DNA of 64,000 nt from Flavobacterium sp. MFBS3-15 (GCF_026107645.2 NZ_JAPCHV010000016.1:60112-124111); one strand, 5' to 3'. Numbered from the stretch's first letter, positions 40,814 through 50,345 are shown. Notes: generated by a model not told the origin, from the sequence alone. Numbers and translations: made by a program.

Positions 40814-43133
40814 AATTTCATATTATCTGATAATAGGATTGCTTTTTGCTTACGGCTGCAGCAACACCAAGTACCTTCCCGAGGGCGACATGCTATATGT
40901 AGGTGGTGAAGTTGAAATAAAAGATACAGTTATGAGCCGCAAGGAGCGCAAAGCTATGGAGAAAACCATGGAAGGACTTTTACGCCCCAAACCCAATAGC
41001 GGCTTTTTGGGATTAAGGCCAAAGCTATGGATATATAACATTGCAGGCACTCCTTCCAAGGACAGTGGTTTTAAATACTGGCTAAAGAATAAGGTGGGTG
41101 AACCACCTGTGCTTTTCAGCCAGGTAGATTTGGATTATAATGCCGATATACTCCAAAACTATGCTGAAAACAAAGGGTACTTTAAGGTACGAACCGCAGC
41201 TGATTCTACCTCGCGCAACCGAAGAGCAAGAGCTAAATATACGGTTACACCAAAACAGCAATATAAGATTCGTAAAGTGATATTTCCAGGAGATTCTACG
41301 GCTACAGAACTTGACAGTACAGTGGCAAATATCCGCCGCAGGAGCCGCCTTAAAAAAGGGCAGCCCTATGACCTGGATGTAATTAAGGAAGAACGCGAGC
41401 GCATTGACCAAAGGCTGAAGAATAAGGGGTACTTTTACTTTAATCCTGACTATATTCTTATACAGGTTGACAGTACTGTAGGTAACCACCAGGTAGACCT
41501 GATTGTGAAGGTAAAAGGTGAAACCCCTGAAATAGCAAAAAGGGTATATAGCATCGGTGATATAATTATATATCCGAATTATTCTTTAGCGAACGCAAAA
41601 GACACGCTTGTAAATGATCCAAGAGCAGTGGAACGCTTTAAAGACCTTACCATTATTGACCCGGAACATACCTTCCGCCCCATTATATATGACCGAACGA
41701 TGTTCTTCCATAAAGGAGATGTTTACAGCCGCAGAGAACACAATCTTACCCTAAACCGACTGGTCAACCTTGGGACATTCAAATTTGTAAAGAACGAATT
41801 CCGCCCTTCAGATTCCCTTGATACAGTGCTCAACACGTATTACTATCTTACACCCTTACCTAAAAAGTCAGTGCGATTCGAAATTTTAGCCAAAACCAAT
41901 TCTGCAAACTACAATGGTACCGAAGCCAGTATAAACTGGAGTAACAGGAATGCTTTTAAGGCTGCCGAACTCCTTTCACTATCGTTATTTGGAGGGGCTG
42001 AAATACAGTCTTCCGGGCAAAACAAAGGATATAATGTATATCGCGTGGGTGGTGAGGCAAGCATTACATGGCCTCGATTCATTACCCCAATAAAAATACA
42101 GGATTCAAGTGCGTTTGTACCGAGGACACGCGCCATGGTTAGTTACGAATATCAAAACAGGGCCAGGCTGTATTCGCTAAACTCTTTCCGTACCCAGTTT
42201 AGCTACTTATGGAAGGACGACATACGGTCAGAACATCAACTGAATGTTTTTGATGTAAACTATGTTAGCCCCGCTACAGTTACCCAAGAGTATTATGATC
42301 AAATAAGCAAAGCAACTGAAGACGGTGATTTAGGTGCTGCGGACGCATTGCAGAAAGTAATAGATAAGCAACTCATTTTTGGGCCTACTTACTCTTACAC
42401 ATTCACCAATACTATGCGAAAGTTCCGCAAGCATACCTTTTACTACAAAGGTTCGCTTGATCTTGCGGGAACCATTGCTGGCCTTACTACCGGAGCCGAT
42501 GCAAAAACGAAAGAACCCGAGGAGATATTGGGCGTGCCGTTTAGCCAGTTTGTAAAAACCGAACAAGATTTTCGGCATTACATGAAAGTGGGCGATAAAT
42601 CACAATTGGCAAGCCGAATTATTGTCGGTGTAGGCTTGCCTTACGGCAACTCGACGGAATTGCCTTTCATGCGTCAGTTTTTTATTGGAGGAACCAACAG
42701 TATACGGTCATTCAGGGCAAGGTCTATAGGCCCGGGAACCTTCAGGACCAATGTAGATGGCGACAGCTTTTTACCTGACCAAAGTGGCGATATTAAGCTT
42801 GAATTAAATACAGAATATCGGGCAAATCTTTTCAGTGTTATCAATGGTGCATTGTTTTTGGATGCAGGGAATATATGGCTTTGGAATAAAAATGCAGACA
42901 AGCCCGGAGCAGAGTTTAGCAATAAGTTTTATGAAGATCTGGCTGTAGGTGCGGGAACCGGTTTGCGTGTTGACATTACATTCCTTGTACTCCGCCTTGA
43001 CCTGGCCTTCCCATTACGTAAGCCATGGCTTCCGGAAGGCGAACGCTGGGTGTTTGATGAAATAGATTTTGGAGGAAAAACCTGGAGGAAGAATAATTTA
43101 GTATTCAATTTGGCAATTGGGTATCCTTTTTAA
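40791..43133 (+). CDS. tamL: TamL, lipid-anchored BamA-like outer-membrane barrel
   Basis: 780 residues from ATG 40791 (MKKMRINKISYYLIIGLLFA, then YGCSNTKYLPEG); an in-frame ATG at 40800 is also possible. A lipobox (YGCS) replaces the cleaved signal of TamA, the hallmark of the Bacteroidota TamL branch. POTRA-like repeats span the N-terminal about 350 residues (YKIRKVIFPGDSTATELDST and further copies), then a 16-strand barrel with GGTNSIRSFRARSIGPGTF (the conserved barrel lid motif RSF/RGF) and a C-terminal strand ending in Phe. Coupled to tamB by the overlap; longer frames at 40605 are shadows of the tamB tail. Confidence 0.93.
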   Translation: MKKMRINKISYYLIIGLLFAYGCSNTKYLPEGDMLYVGGEVEIKDTVMSRKERKAMEKTMEGLLRPKPNSGFLGLRPKLWIYNIAGTPSKDSGFKYWLKNKVGEPPVLFSQVDLDYNADILQNYAENKGYFKVRTAADSTSRNRRARAKYTVTPKQQYKIRKVIFPGDSTATELDSTVANIRRRSRLKKGQPYDLDVIKEERERIDQRLKNKGYFYFNPDYILIQVDSTVGNHQVDLIVKVKGETPEIAKRVYSIGDIIIYPNYSLANAKDTLVNDPRAVERFKDLTIIDPEHTFRPIIYDRTMFFHKGDVYSRREHNLTLNRLVNLGTFKFVKNEFRPSDSLDTVLNTYYYLTPLPKKSVRFEILAKTNSANYNGTEASINWSNRNAFKAAELLSLSLFGGAEIQSSGQNKGYNVYRVGGEASITWPRFITPIKIQDSSAFVPRTRAMVSYEYQNRARLYSLNSFRTQFSYLWKDDIRSEHQLNVFDVNYVSPATVTQEYYDQISKATEDGDLGAADALQKVIDKQLIFGPTYSYTFTNTMRKFRKHTFYYKGSLDLAGTIAGLTTGADAKTKEPEEILGVPFSQFVKTEQDFRHYMKVGDKSQLASRIIVGVGLPYGNSTELPFMRQFFIGGTNSIRSFRARSIGPGTFRTNVDGDSFLPDQSGDIKLELNTEYRANLFSVINGALFLDAGNIWLWNKNADKPGAEFSNKFYEDLAVGAGTGLRVDITFLVLRLDLAFPLRKPWLPEGERWVFDEIDFGGKTWRKNNLVFNLAIGYPF

Positions 43134-43184
43134 TTGTTAGCACGCAACCTTGTTATTAATGTTGCATCTATTAAGAAAAAACCT

Positions 43185-44531
43185 ATGAAAAGCCTATCTC
43201 TGCCAATTGCCTTACTCCTAAGTTTTTATAGTCATTCTCAATGTTGGGAGAATGTGTTTGCCGGAGATGCAACAAGTTTTGGAATACAAACCGATGGTAC
43301 GCTGTGGGCCTGGGGTGTTAACGATTTTGGAGAAATAGGCAACGGTACTACGGTTGACCAATTGTTACCTGTACAAATTACATATGATACCGATTGGGTT
43401 TCTGTATGTGAAGGCTTTGCCCATACTATTACTATTAAAAGTAACGGTACTATGTGGGTATGGGGAATGAATTACTTCGGGCAATTAGGCATTGGTTCAA
43501 CAGAAGAAATCCATACACCGATACAATTAGGTACAGATTCTGATTGGCGTTTTGCAGCTACAGGATTTGGATATACAGTAGCAATTAAAAACGACAATAC
43601 TCTTTGGGCGTGGGGAAATAATTTAGGAAACTTGGGTGACGGAACACAAACAGACCGTTACGCCCCAATACAGGTTGGAATTGATAATAATTGGGAAACT
43701 ATAGCATGCGGCCAGGCACACACAATTGCAATCAAACAAGACAACACTTTATGGGGATGGGGGTTTAATGATGCCGGACAACTTGGAAACGGAACAAATG
43801 CAGATACAACGCTACCCGAGCAAATTGGCCAAGATACAGATTGGGATACGGTTGCGACCGGTTATTCACATACTTTAGCTTTAAAAACTGATGGTACATT
43901 ATGGGCTTGGGGATTAAATAATAATGGGCAATTAGGCGACGGTACATTTGTAAATAGAAATAATCCGGTACAAATCGGAACTGACTCCGACTGGAGACAA
44001 ATAGTTTGCGGGATGTACAATAGCACAGCGCTGAAATCCGACGGAACAGTATGGGAATGGGGTAATGTGAGGAATCCCGAAACCGGCATGATGGAATATT
44101 ATACTACACCTGTAAATTTACAAGAAGGGGAATGGGAAAAAATTGCAAAGGGATATCATTATGCGTTGGGAATTAAGAGCGACAATACAATATGGGGCTG
44201 GGGACATAACGGCTACGGAAATTTAGGCATAGGTTCTACAGAAGAAATGCTATGGCCAACCCAGGTGCTTTGCCCTCCGCCATTATCTGTAACTGACCAA
44301 ACAAAAGAAAATTTTGTCATCTATCCCAATCCTGCCAAACAAACAATTACCATTAAAAATCCGGGACAAGGGATTGCTGATGAAATTTCTGTATTGGATA
44401 TTTCAGGTAAGGTTGCATTAAAAGTTTTCCATACTGATCAAATCAATATTGAAAATTTGCAATCAGGAATATACCTTGTCAAAATTGCTTCGGGAAATTC
44501 AAGCCAAATCGAAAAACTTATAAAAATATAA
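43185..44531 (+). CDS. RCC1-repeat secreted protein with T9SS type A sorting domain
   Basis: 448 residues from ATG 43185, with signal peptide (MKSLSLPIALLLSFYSHSQ). Seven RCC1-like blades carry TLWAWGxNxxGQLGxGT motifs, forming a seven-bladed propeller. The C-terminal 80 residues (FVIYPNPAKQTITIKNPG... then ISGKVAL... GIYLVKIA) are a T9SS type A sorting domain, so the protein is exported across the outer membrane and probably processed. The DNA is AT-rich (ATT, AAA and ACA codons) compared with the neighbouring tam genes. Ligand unknown; possibly adhesive. Confidence 0.9.
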   Translation: MKSLSLPIALLLSFYSHSQCWENVFAGDATSFGIQTDGTLWAWGVNDFGEIGNGTTVDQLLPVQITYDTDWVSVCEGFAHTITIKSNGTMWVWGMNYFGQLGIGSTEEIHTPIQLGTDSDWRFAATGFGYTVAIKNDNTLWAWGNNLGNLGDGTQTDRYAPIQVGIDNNWETIACGQAHTIAIKQDNTLWGWGFNDAGQLGNGTNADTTLPEQIGQDTDWDTVATGYSHTLALKTDGTLWAWGLNNNGQLGDGTFVNRNNPVQIGTDSDWRQIVCGMYNSTALKSDGTVWEWGNVRNPETGMMEYYTTPVNLQEGEWEKIAKGYHYALGIKSDNTIWGWGHNGYGNLGIGSTEEMLWPTQVLCPPPLSVTDQTKENFVIYPNPAKQTITIKNPGQGIADEISVLDISGKVALKVFHTDQINIENLQSGIYLVKIASGNSSQIEKLIKI

Positions 44532-44632
44532 TTTTAGCGAAGCCAATCGCATTAGCTAAAAATCCATACGACCCCATAAATAATTATCGAATAATTCTGA
44601 AAATCAAAGTATATGGGGTTGCTTCGGTAAAG

Positions 44633-45898
44633 CTATGTCTTAGACCTTTTATCCGGCCTGATTATCATGCGCAATGACTGGTCGCGGGAGAAGTACGCAA
44701 TCATCCAGTTATAGGCAGTAACAATCCTGTTACGGTAACCTATGAGGGACATAAGATGAATAAACAGCCACATTAGCCAGGCGATGAATCCTTTAAAGTG
44801 CATTTTTGGCTTTGGTAAATCGACAACAGCCTTGTTCTTGCCAATAATGGCCATAGACCCTTTGTCATTGTACTTAAATGCTTTAGAAGGCTTATTTTTT
44901 AGCTCATTTTTAAAGTTCTTTGCAAGATTTTTCCCCTGCTGTATGGCCACCTGCGCTACCTGAGGATGTCCTTTTGGCCAGTCGGTATCAGTAGTTTGCA
45001 GGCAGGTGTCGCCAATGGCATAAATATCTGTGACATTTAAAATTTTATTGTACTCATCGACCAGCATTCTTCTTCCTGGCCCATAGCTCTCAACAGGAAT
45101 GCCTTCAAATACTTTTGCAGATACACCTGCCGCCCATATCAGGTTTTTAGAATGGATGGTCTCGCCTGTGCTGAGATGTACTGTGTCGTCGGTAAAATCG
45201 GTAACGCGCGTATTAAGCTTAACAACAACACCCATTTTAGTCAACGCATCCAATGTATCCTGTTGCGAATCTTTACTCATGGGCGAAAGCAGCGCATCTC
45301 CCCCATCCACAAGATAAATGTGGCTTGCACTTGTAGAGAGTTCCGGATATTCTTTTCGAAGAATACCGTTTTTCATCTCGGCAAACATACCCGAAACCTC
45401 AACACCTGTTGGGCCGCCACCGGCAACAACAATATTGAGGTATTTACGGCGTTCCCTGCTGTTTTTGCAGATGGTTGCCTTTTCCATCCGTTGCAGCAGC
45501 TGATTACGCATTTCTATTGCATCGTTTAGGGTCTTCATGGGTATGGCATTTTTGCGAACGTTTTCCATACCGAAATAATTAGTTTCGGCGCCCGTTGCAA
45601 AAACTAGGCGATCATAATCCAACTCGCCATTATGCAATATGACTTTTTTTTCAGAAATGTTTACAGAAAGCACCTCCCCCATCCTAAAACCTATATTGCC
45701 GGCATGACGGAAAAGCTTTCGAAAAGGATAACTGATACTGGAAGGTTCAAGAAAAGCTGTTGCCACCTGATAGATAAGGGGGGGAAAGAAATTATAATTG
45801 TTTTTATCAACGAGCGTAACTTCAATTCTTTTATCTCCGGCAAGTTCCTGCGCAAGGTTTACCCCGGCAAAGCCACCTCCTACAATCACTATTTTCAT
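44633..45898 (-). CDS. ndh: type II NADH dehydrogenase (NDH-2)
   Basis: 421 residues, FAD-containing single-subunit NADH:quinone oxidoreductase, non-proton-pumping, membrane-associated. GGGFAGVNLAQELA near residue 7 binds FAD; VVAGGGPTGVEVSGMFAE binds NADH; the AIGDTC motif completes the FAD site, and QVAQVAIQQGKNLAKN is the typical quinone-site region. The C-terminus has an amphipathic/membrane segment (KGFIAWLMWLFIHLMSLIGY) for bilayer binding. Monocistronic; about 230 bases of AT-rich DNA without a gene precede the divergent BrkB-type gene. Confidence 0.92.
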   Translation of the reverse strand: MKIVIVGGGFAGVNLAQELAGDKRIEVTLVDKNNYNFFPPLIYQVATAFLEPSSISYPFRKLFRHAGNIGFRMGEVLSVNISEKKVILHNGELDYDRLVFATGAETNYFGMENVRKNAIPMKTLNDAIEMRNQLLQRMEKATICKNSRERRKYLNIVVAGGGPTGVEVSGMFAEMKNGILRKEYPELSTSASHIYLVDGGDALLSPMSKDSQQDTLDALTKMGVVVKLNTRVTDFTDDTVHLSTGETIHSKNLIWAAGVSAKVFEGIPVESYGPGRRMLVDEYNKILNVTDIYAIGDTCLQTTDTDWPKGHPQVAQVAIQQGKNLAKNFKNELKNKPSKAFKYNDKGSMAIIGKNKAVVDLPKPKMHFKGFIAWLMWLFIHLMSLIGYRNRIVTAYNWMIAYFSRDQSLRMIIRPDKRSKT

Positions 45899-46125
45899 GG
45901 CAAATCTTTTATGCAGCTTAGCTGCTTTTCTTCTATAAAGTTAAGTATATTACTATTAATGCACAAAGCTTTCTGAAGGTCGTCACTAAATTTATGAAAT
46001 AATTGACATTTTCAAATTTGTAAGTCAATTCTTCATATACATGATCAAATCTGTAATTGTTTATTTTATTGTTATGTTAATAGTGTAGTATTTGCCTGAT
46101 GCTATAATTATTTTTATGGTAGTAA

Positions 46126-47115
46126 ATGAATATAGCTCAAATGAAAAAGATCTTCACAAAAACCACATATAAAAACATTAAATGCATCCTTGTAGATACT
46201 TTCAATGGATTCATGAATGATAAAGGACTGAAATTAAGCGCATCCTTGTCTTATTATACTGTTTTTTCTATGGCCCCACTGCTACTGCTGATAATTTCCC
46301 TTGCGGGTGCGGTATATGGCAGAGAGGCGAGCGAAGGCAGGATATTTGATGAAATAAACGGCCTTATAGGTAGCGAAGCCGCACTACAGGTGCAGCAGAT
46401 AATACGTAACCTCGAACTCTCCGGTAAAACTACATTATCGGTTATCATAGGTGCAATAACACTGGTTATAGGTGCCACAACGGTTTTTGGTGAAATTCAG
46501 GATTCTATCAATATAATATGGAAGGTAAAAGCCAAGCCAAAACGAGGTTGGGTAAAATTTCTAAAAGACAGGCTGCTCTCAGGCTCCATTATTGTAGGCC
46601 TTGGATTTTTGCTGATAGTATCGCTAATTGTTAATGGCGTATTACTAACCATAAGCGACATGCTTAAGGCACGTTTCCCGGACCTGACAATTATTCTTTT
46701 GAACGCAGCCAACCTGGTCATAAGTTTTTTAGTAATAACTGTATTATTCGGGGTGATATTTAAAGTTCTCCCAGATGCTAAAATTTCGTGGAAACACGTG
46801 CGTGCCGGGGCATTTTTTACGGCTTGCCTGTTCCTTTTAGGACGTTATCTAATCGGTATTTACATTGAAACCACTGCAGCAGGATCACCTTATGGTGCAG
46901 CCGGGTCTATTATTGTAATATTGCTTTGGGTTTATTATACTGCCGCAATTTTGTATTTCGGGGCCGAGTTCACACGGGCCTATACAAGTTTTAAAGGGGC
47001 AAAAATTGAACCTGCAGAGTATGCCGTATATGTAGAGCAGAAAGAAAAAGAAAGAGATGTTAAATTCATACCCCCGATGGAATCTTCATTAGATTACGAA
47101 AAAAAAAAGCCGTGA
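46126..47115 (+). CDS. YihY/BrkB-family membrane protein
   Basis: 329 residues, about six transmembrane segments (residues 45-65 FSMAPLLLLIISLAGAVYG, 105-125, 150-170, 195-215, 230-250, 255-280). SASLSYYTVFSMAPLL is the family signature; AGSPYGAAGSIIVILLWVYY near the end also fits. Formerly called ribonuclease BN or virulence factor BrkB; a transporter or structural envelope role is now favoured. The start at 46126 (MNIAQMKK) or 46141 is uncertain. The Lys/Glu-rich C-terminal tail is cytoplasmic. Confidence 0.9.
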   Translation: MNIAQMKKIFTKTTYKNIKCILVDTFNGFMNDKGLKLSASLSYYTVFSMAPLLLLIISLAGAVYGREASEGRIFDEINGLIGSEAALQVQQIIRNLELSGKTTLSVIIGAITLVIGATTVFGEIQDSINIIWKVKAKPKRGWVKFLKDRLLSGSIIVGLGFLLIVSLIVNGVLLTISDMLKARFPDLTIILLNAANLVISFLVITVLFGVIFKVLPDAKISWKHVRAGAFFTACLFLLGRYLIGIYIETTAAGSPYGAAGSIIVILLWVYYTAAILYFGAEFTRAYTSFKGAKIEPAEYAVYVEQKEKERDVKFIPPMESSLDYEKKKP

Positions 47116-47159
47116 AGGTGAGGAAACAAATCTTCGGTTATTATTTTCATACATAAAAA

Positions 47160-47188
47160 AACTCCCCGGAATATAATCGCGGGGAGTT
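47160..47188. terminator. terminator shared by BrkB-type gene and PNPOx-type gene
   Basis: Stem AACTCCCCG (47160-47168) and CGGGGAGTT (47180-47188). The A-run before it makes a strong T-tract on the minus strand, so it is best suited to the pyridoxamine-oxidase-like operon, with a weaker T-run on the plus strand. Confidence 0.85.
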
Positions 47189-47217
47189 TAGTGTTCTGAT
47201 CTATGATTACCTTATCA

Positions 47218-47760
47218 TTACAGGCTTTTATCTACATTTAGCCTGCCTTCTACTCCGGCATCATTATCCATATCTCCTGTTACTGCGCCATAAGCCCATT
47301 TAATCATAGATATCATCTTTCCATATTTGGTATCCCAGTAGTAGGCATCTATAGGTTCTACTTTTATCACGGTAACATCCGGGTCGTCTTTTCCTTCCTC
47401 AAACCAGGCTTTAGCAATAGGTGTCCATACATCATCAATATGGGCTTTATCCTTGTAGATAATAGCCTTTCCAAATACTGAAAGAAAATGTGCGTCAGAG
47501 TTTTTAGCGAATATCAACTGCACTTCATCATCATGCTTTATCTCAAAGTTTTTATTGCTTTTTTTCGATGAGATGAACCATAAGCTGCCATCTTCATCCA
47601 CATCTACCACACTCATGGGTCGCGTAGGTATAGGCCTTACAGATAGTTCTGTGCAAAACATGCACATCCCTATATCGTTTGCCATTTCTTTAATTTTTTC
47701 CCTTGCCTCCTTGCTGAAGAGGTCTTTAAAATTGTCTTTCGACGTGCTTGATCCTGACAT
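47218..47760 (-). CDS. pyridoxamine 5'-phosphate oxidase-like general stress protein
   Basis: 180 residues of the split-barrel flavin-binding fold (general stress protein 26-like). MCMFCTELSVRPIPTRPMSV and DGSLWFISSKKSNKNFEI are the FMN-binding segments, and VKVEPIDAYYWDTKYGKMI closes the fold. Cytoplasmic; possible substrates F420 or FMN-linked, not assigned. The SpoIIAA-like gene lies 17 bases upstream on the same strand, so they form one operon; the pairing of these two is seen in stress operons of Bacteroidota as far as I recall. Confidence 0.88.
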   Translation of the reverse strand: MSGSSTSKDNFKDLFSKEAREKIKEMANDIGMCMFCTELSVRPIPTRPMSVVDVDEDGSLWFISSKKSNKNFEIKHDDEVQLIFAKNSDAHFLSVFGKAIIYKDKAHIDDVWTPIAKAWFEEGKDDPDVTVIKVEPIDAYYWDTKYGKMISMIKWAYGAVTGDMDNDAGVEGRLNVDKSL

Positions 47761-47777
47761 AGCTTTTTATTTTTTAG

Positions 47778-48164
47778 TTAGTTGTTATATCCTTCGTCCT
47801 GGCTGCGTTCTGAAACCCAATCCACAGCTTCATCATATTGTGTGTGCTTATAGGCTCTGAACTCCCCTGGCATAACTTTACTGAATATGTCTGTAAAGGT
47901 TTTAAGGACTTCAGAGTCAGAAATAATAGCAGCACGGTTCCATTTTGTAATGTTTTGAATTCCAAGGAGTGCATCCTGAAACCAGGCGCCTAAAGTGAAA
48001 TCTGCCGGAGAATTGTCTAGGACAAGCATATAATTTAGCTTACCTGTCTTCTCGACAAGGTGTGATACCTGTAGCTTTACGATCTCAAAATCCTCTTTGG
48101 TAACTTCTCTGTCGGCACGGAAGCCAACCATGTTATCCGGAAGGTCGGGTATCTGTATGATCAT
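47778..48164 (-). CDS. SpoIIAA/STAS-like protein
   Basis: 128 residues of the SpoIIAA-like (DUF3478-type, STAS/SEC14-related) family: MIIQIPDLPDNMVGFRADRE at the start, YMLVLDNSPADFTLGAWFQD mid-protein, and WNRAAIISDSEVLKTFTDIF. Cytoplasmic, ligand unknown; members may bind lipids or partner proteins. First gene of a two-gene operon with the pyridoxamine-oxidase-like gene. The 255 bases upstream (48165-48419) show nothing I recognise. Confidence 0.82.
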   Translation of the reverse strand: MIIQIPDLPDNMVGFRADREVTKEDFEIVKLQVSHLVEKTGKLNYMLVLDNSPADFTLGAWFQDALLGIQNITKWNRAAIISDSEVLKTFTDIFSKVMPGEFRAYKHTQYDEAVDWVSERSQDEGYNN

Positions 48165-48419
48165 AGCATTTGAGTTTAGAATTATCTTAAACCCAAAGTT
48201 ACCTGTAAAGAAATTAAACGTATGTTATTGGCATCATAATAATTACAGAAGGTTATGGTAAATTATGGTGCACGATATTACTTTTAATTTCAGGTAAATA
48301 TTAATGATGGCTGCATTCAAGGAAGAATGGTAAAAATAAATGAATTAAACTTTCAGGCTGTATTCATGAGCTCTAGCAACCTTTTACACTATATTCTTAT
48401 GTGTTAAGTTTAAAAAAGA

Positions 48420-48917
48420 TTATACAAGTTCCTTCTTCATGATAAAATCTTCCATCAAATAACCGTTCCCAATGTTAATATCCTCCTCACCTGCTTTTTC
48501 AAAGCCCGCTTTTTTATAGAAATTGACAGCTTTATTAAAACGGTTCACATTGAGCACAATTTTATCATTGTTGTTCTTCAATGCTTCTTTTTCAATTACC
48601 GACAGAAGCTTTTGACCTACGCCTTTGCCTTGCGCTTCGGGAACAACATATAATTTATGAACTTTCGCGGTTTCCGTATAGTAGTTGAGTTCATAGGATG
48701 CAAAGCCAAGAATATTACCATTTTCTGATGCCAAAAGAAAATGATGGTTCTTTATTAAAATCTGTTCTGAAAATGCCGCCGGACTATACATCATTTCGAG
48801 CATATAGTCAAGTTGCTCAGATGAAAGTATGGAAAGGTAAGTAGTATACCAGGTACGGTCAGCAATCTCACGAATAATATTATAATCTTCATATAAGGCT
48901 TTTCTTACTTCAATCAT
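48420..48917 (-). CDS. GNAT N-acetyltransferase
   Basis: 165 residues with the acetyl-CoA-binding motif VVPEAQGKGVGQKLLSVIEK (Q/RxxGxG/A) and VNRFNKAVNFYKKAGFEKAG, the usual GNAT end. The substrate cannot be deduced. Monocistronic. Just upstream (48930-48956) lies a hairpin AAAAGCC...GGCTTTT in the divergent gap with the next gene; its T-run faces right and it is oddly placed for a terminator. Confidence 0.92.
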   Translation of the reverse strand: MIEVRKALYEDYNIIREIADRTWYTTYLSILSSEQLDYMLEMMYSPAAFSEQILIKNHHFLLASENGNILGFASYELNYYTETAKVHKLYVVPEAQGKGVGQKLLSVIEKEALKNNNDKIVLNVNRFNKAVNFYKKAGFEKAGEEDINIGNGYLMEDFIMKKELV

Positions 48918-49054
48918 TTTTTTATTATTGAAAAAAGCCCGTAATTACTGGCTTTTATTATTAAGTAAATGTACAAAAAAATTATTGGCACAGTAATTGG
49001 ATAAACCAAATCAAGTAACAATTTTTTATTCTATCAGGCATTAATTTACGCATC

Positions 49055-50284
49055 ATGAAAACTAATATATTCCATACAGTCTTTTTCGCCCTTGCAAGCA
49101 TTGGCGGAATATTTGCCCAGGATGTAACCACTGTGAGGGCAAAGTCCGACATCAGTGACAACCTCGACCTAAAAGCGGTGGCTTCAATATTTGGTGATTC
49201 ACGCGACCTTGAAGATTTTGAGCGCAGGCTCAACGACCCGGACATACAGATATCCAACCTCGACCTTAATGGCGATAACCGCGTAGACTATCTTAGAGTA
49301 ATTGAAGCTACTGAAGGCAATACCCACCTTATCATTCTTCAGTCCGTACTTGGAGTGGACACATTCCAGGATGTAGCAACAATTGAAGTGGAAAGGGACC
49401 GCAATAACAATGTGCAAGTACAGGTGGTTGGTGATGTTTATATGTACGGCGCTAATTATATATATGAACCGGTTTATGTTACAAGGCCCGTATTGTTCGA
49501 CATCTTTTGGGTAAGCAGCTACCGTCCCTATTATTCACCCTGGTACTGGGGATATTATCCAAGATATTACAGTTACTGGGCACCTTATCCAATATACCGA
49601 TACAGGAATAACTGCCATGTACATATAAATAGCAGGAACAGCTACCATTATGTAGACACAAGGAGAAGTACACGTGCTGTAGCAATGTATAGGGGAAGAA
49701 GATCCAATGCTTACGAAAGAGAGAACCCGGGACGAGGATTTAGCAGCAGGAACAACGGAGCATCGAACAGGTATGCATTAGAGCAAAGCCGTGGAGGTTC
49801 AAGATCGCAAAACGCTTCTTATTCTACAGGGTCATCACGTAGCTCTTTTACAAGTTCTTCATCACGCTCCACTTCGACAGGCACTTCAAGAAACACAAGT
49901 GTAAATACAGTTAGAAGCAGCGGAAATAACAATAGTGTTAGGAGCTCATCACCATCAAGGCAGGCTTCTACTTCTACCAGGTCGAACAGCGCTACTGTAA
50001 GAACATCCGGCACTCCGTCAAGAAGCAGCAATAGTACAACTGTCAGGTCAGCAGGGACAACACCGGCAAGGAGCCAGGCCACACCGGCAAGGAACAATTC
50101 ATCTATTGAAAGGAATAACACTCCTGCCGTCCGCACACAAAATGCGCCGTCAAGAAGCAGTCAATCTGTATCTCCTTCAAGAGGCAGTGGCAGCTCAGTA
50201 AGAAGTACCCCTGCTGCAAGCAGGCAAAGCTCATCTGCACCATCAAGGTCGGGTGGCAGCCAGGGCGGTAGATCAAGAGGTTAA
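49055..50284 (+). CDS. secreted protein with Ser/Arg-rich low-complexity C-terminus
   Basis: 409 residues. Signal peptide (MKTNIFHTVFFALASIGGIFAQ). An N-terminal domain to about residue 140 resembles a small beta-sandwich (LNGDNRVDYLRVIEATEGN). Then comes a Tyr/Trp/Pro-rich aromatic stretch (YYSPWYWGYYPRYYSYWAPY), and from about residue 215 an extended disordered tail of Ser, Arg, Thr, Asn and Gly with RSS/SRS words. No T9SS domain at the C-terminus. The tail could be a matrix, adhesion or nucleic-acid binding region by charge; no firm function. DNA of the tail is repetitive and likely length-variable. Confidence 0.82.
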   Translation: MKTNIFHTVFFALASIGGIFAQDVTTVRAKSDISDNLDLKAVASIFGDSRDLEDFERRLNDPDIQISNLDLNGDNRVDYLRVIEATEGNTHLIILQSVLGVDTFQDVATIEVERDRNNNVQVQVVGDVYMYGANYIYEPVYVTRPVLFDIFWVSSYRPYYSPWYWGYYPRYYSYWAPYPIYRYRNNCHVHINSRNSYHYVDTRRSTRAVAMYRGRRSNAYERENPGRGFSSRNNGASNRYALEQSRGGSRSQNASYSTGSSRSSFTSSSSRSTSTGTSRNTSVNTVRSSGNNNSVRSSSPSRQASTSTRSNSATVRTSGTPSRSSNSTTVRSAGTTPARSQATPARNNSSIERNNTPAVRTQNAPSRSSQSVSPSRGSGSSVRSTPAASRQSSSAPSRSGGSQGGRSRG

Positions 50285-50308
50285 GTTAAGTTATATATTT
50301 GGAAAAGA

Positions 50309-50340
50309 GGTCGTCTAAATGTTTTAGGACGGCCTTTTTT
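50309..50340 (+). terminator. rho-independent terminator
   Basis: GGTCGTCTAAA pairs with TTTAGGACGGCC (one G-U pair and one bulge), then TTTTTT. It lies 24 bases past the stop of the low-complexity protein gene and may also face the DUF421 gene's end. Confidence 0.75.
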
Positions 50341-50345
50341 GTAGC

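Noticed and set aside
45899..46125. tRNA or small RNA in the gap between ndh and the BrkB-type gene
   Set aside because: AT-rich with no cloverleaf-like arms or CCA-adjacent stem that I could find.
48165..48419. Possible small gene or RNA in this 255-base gap
   Set aside because: All frames break quickly, and no hairpin with T-tract or conserved motif is visible.
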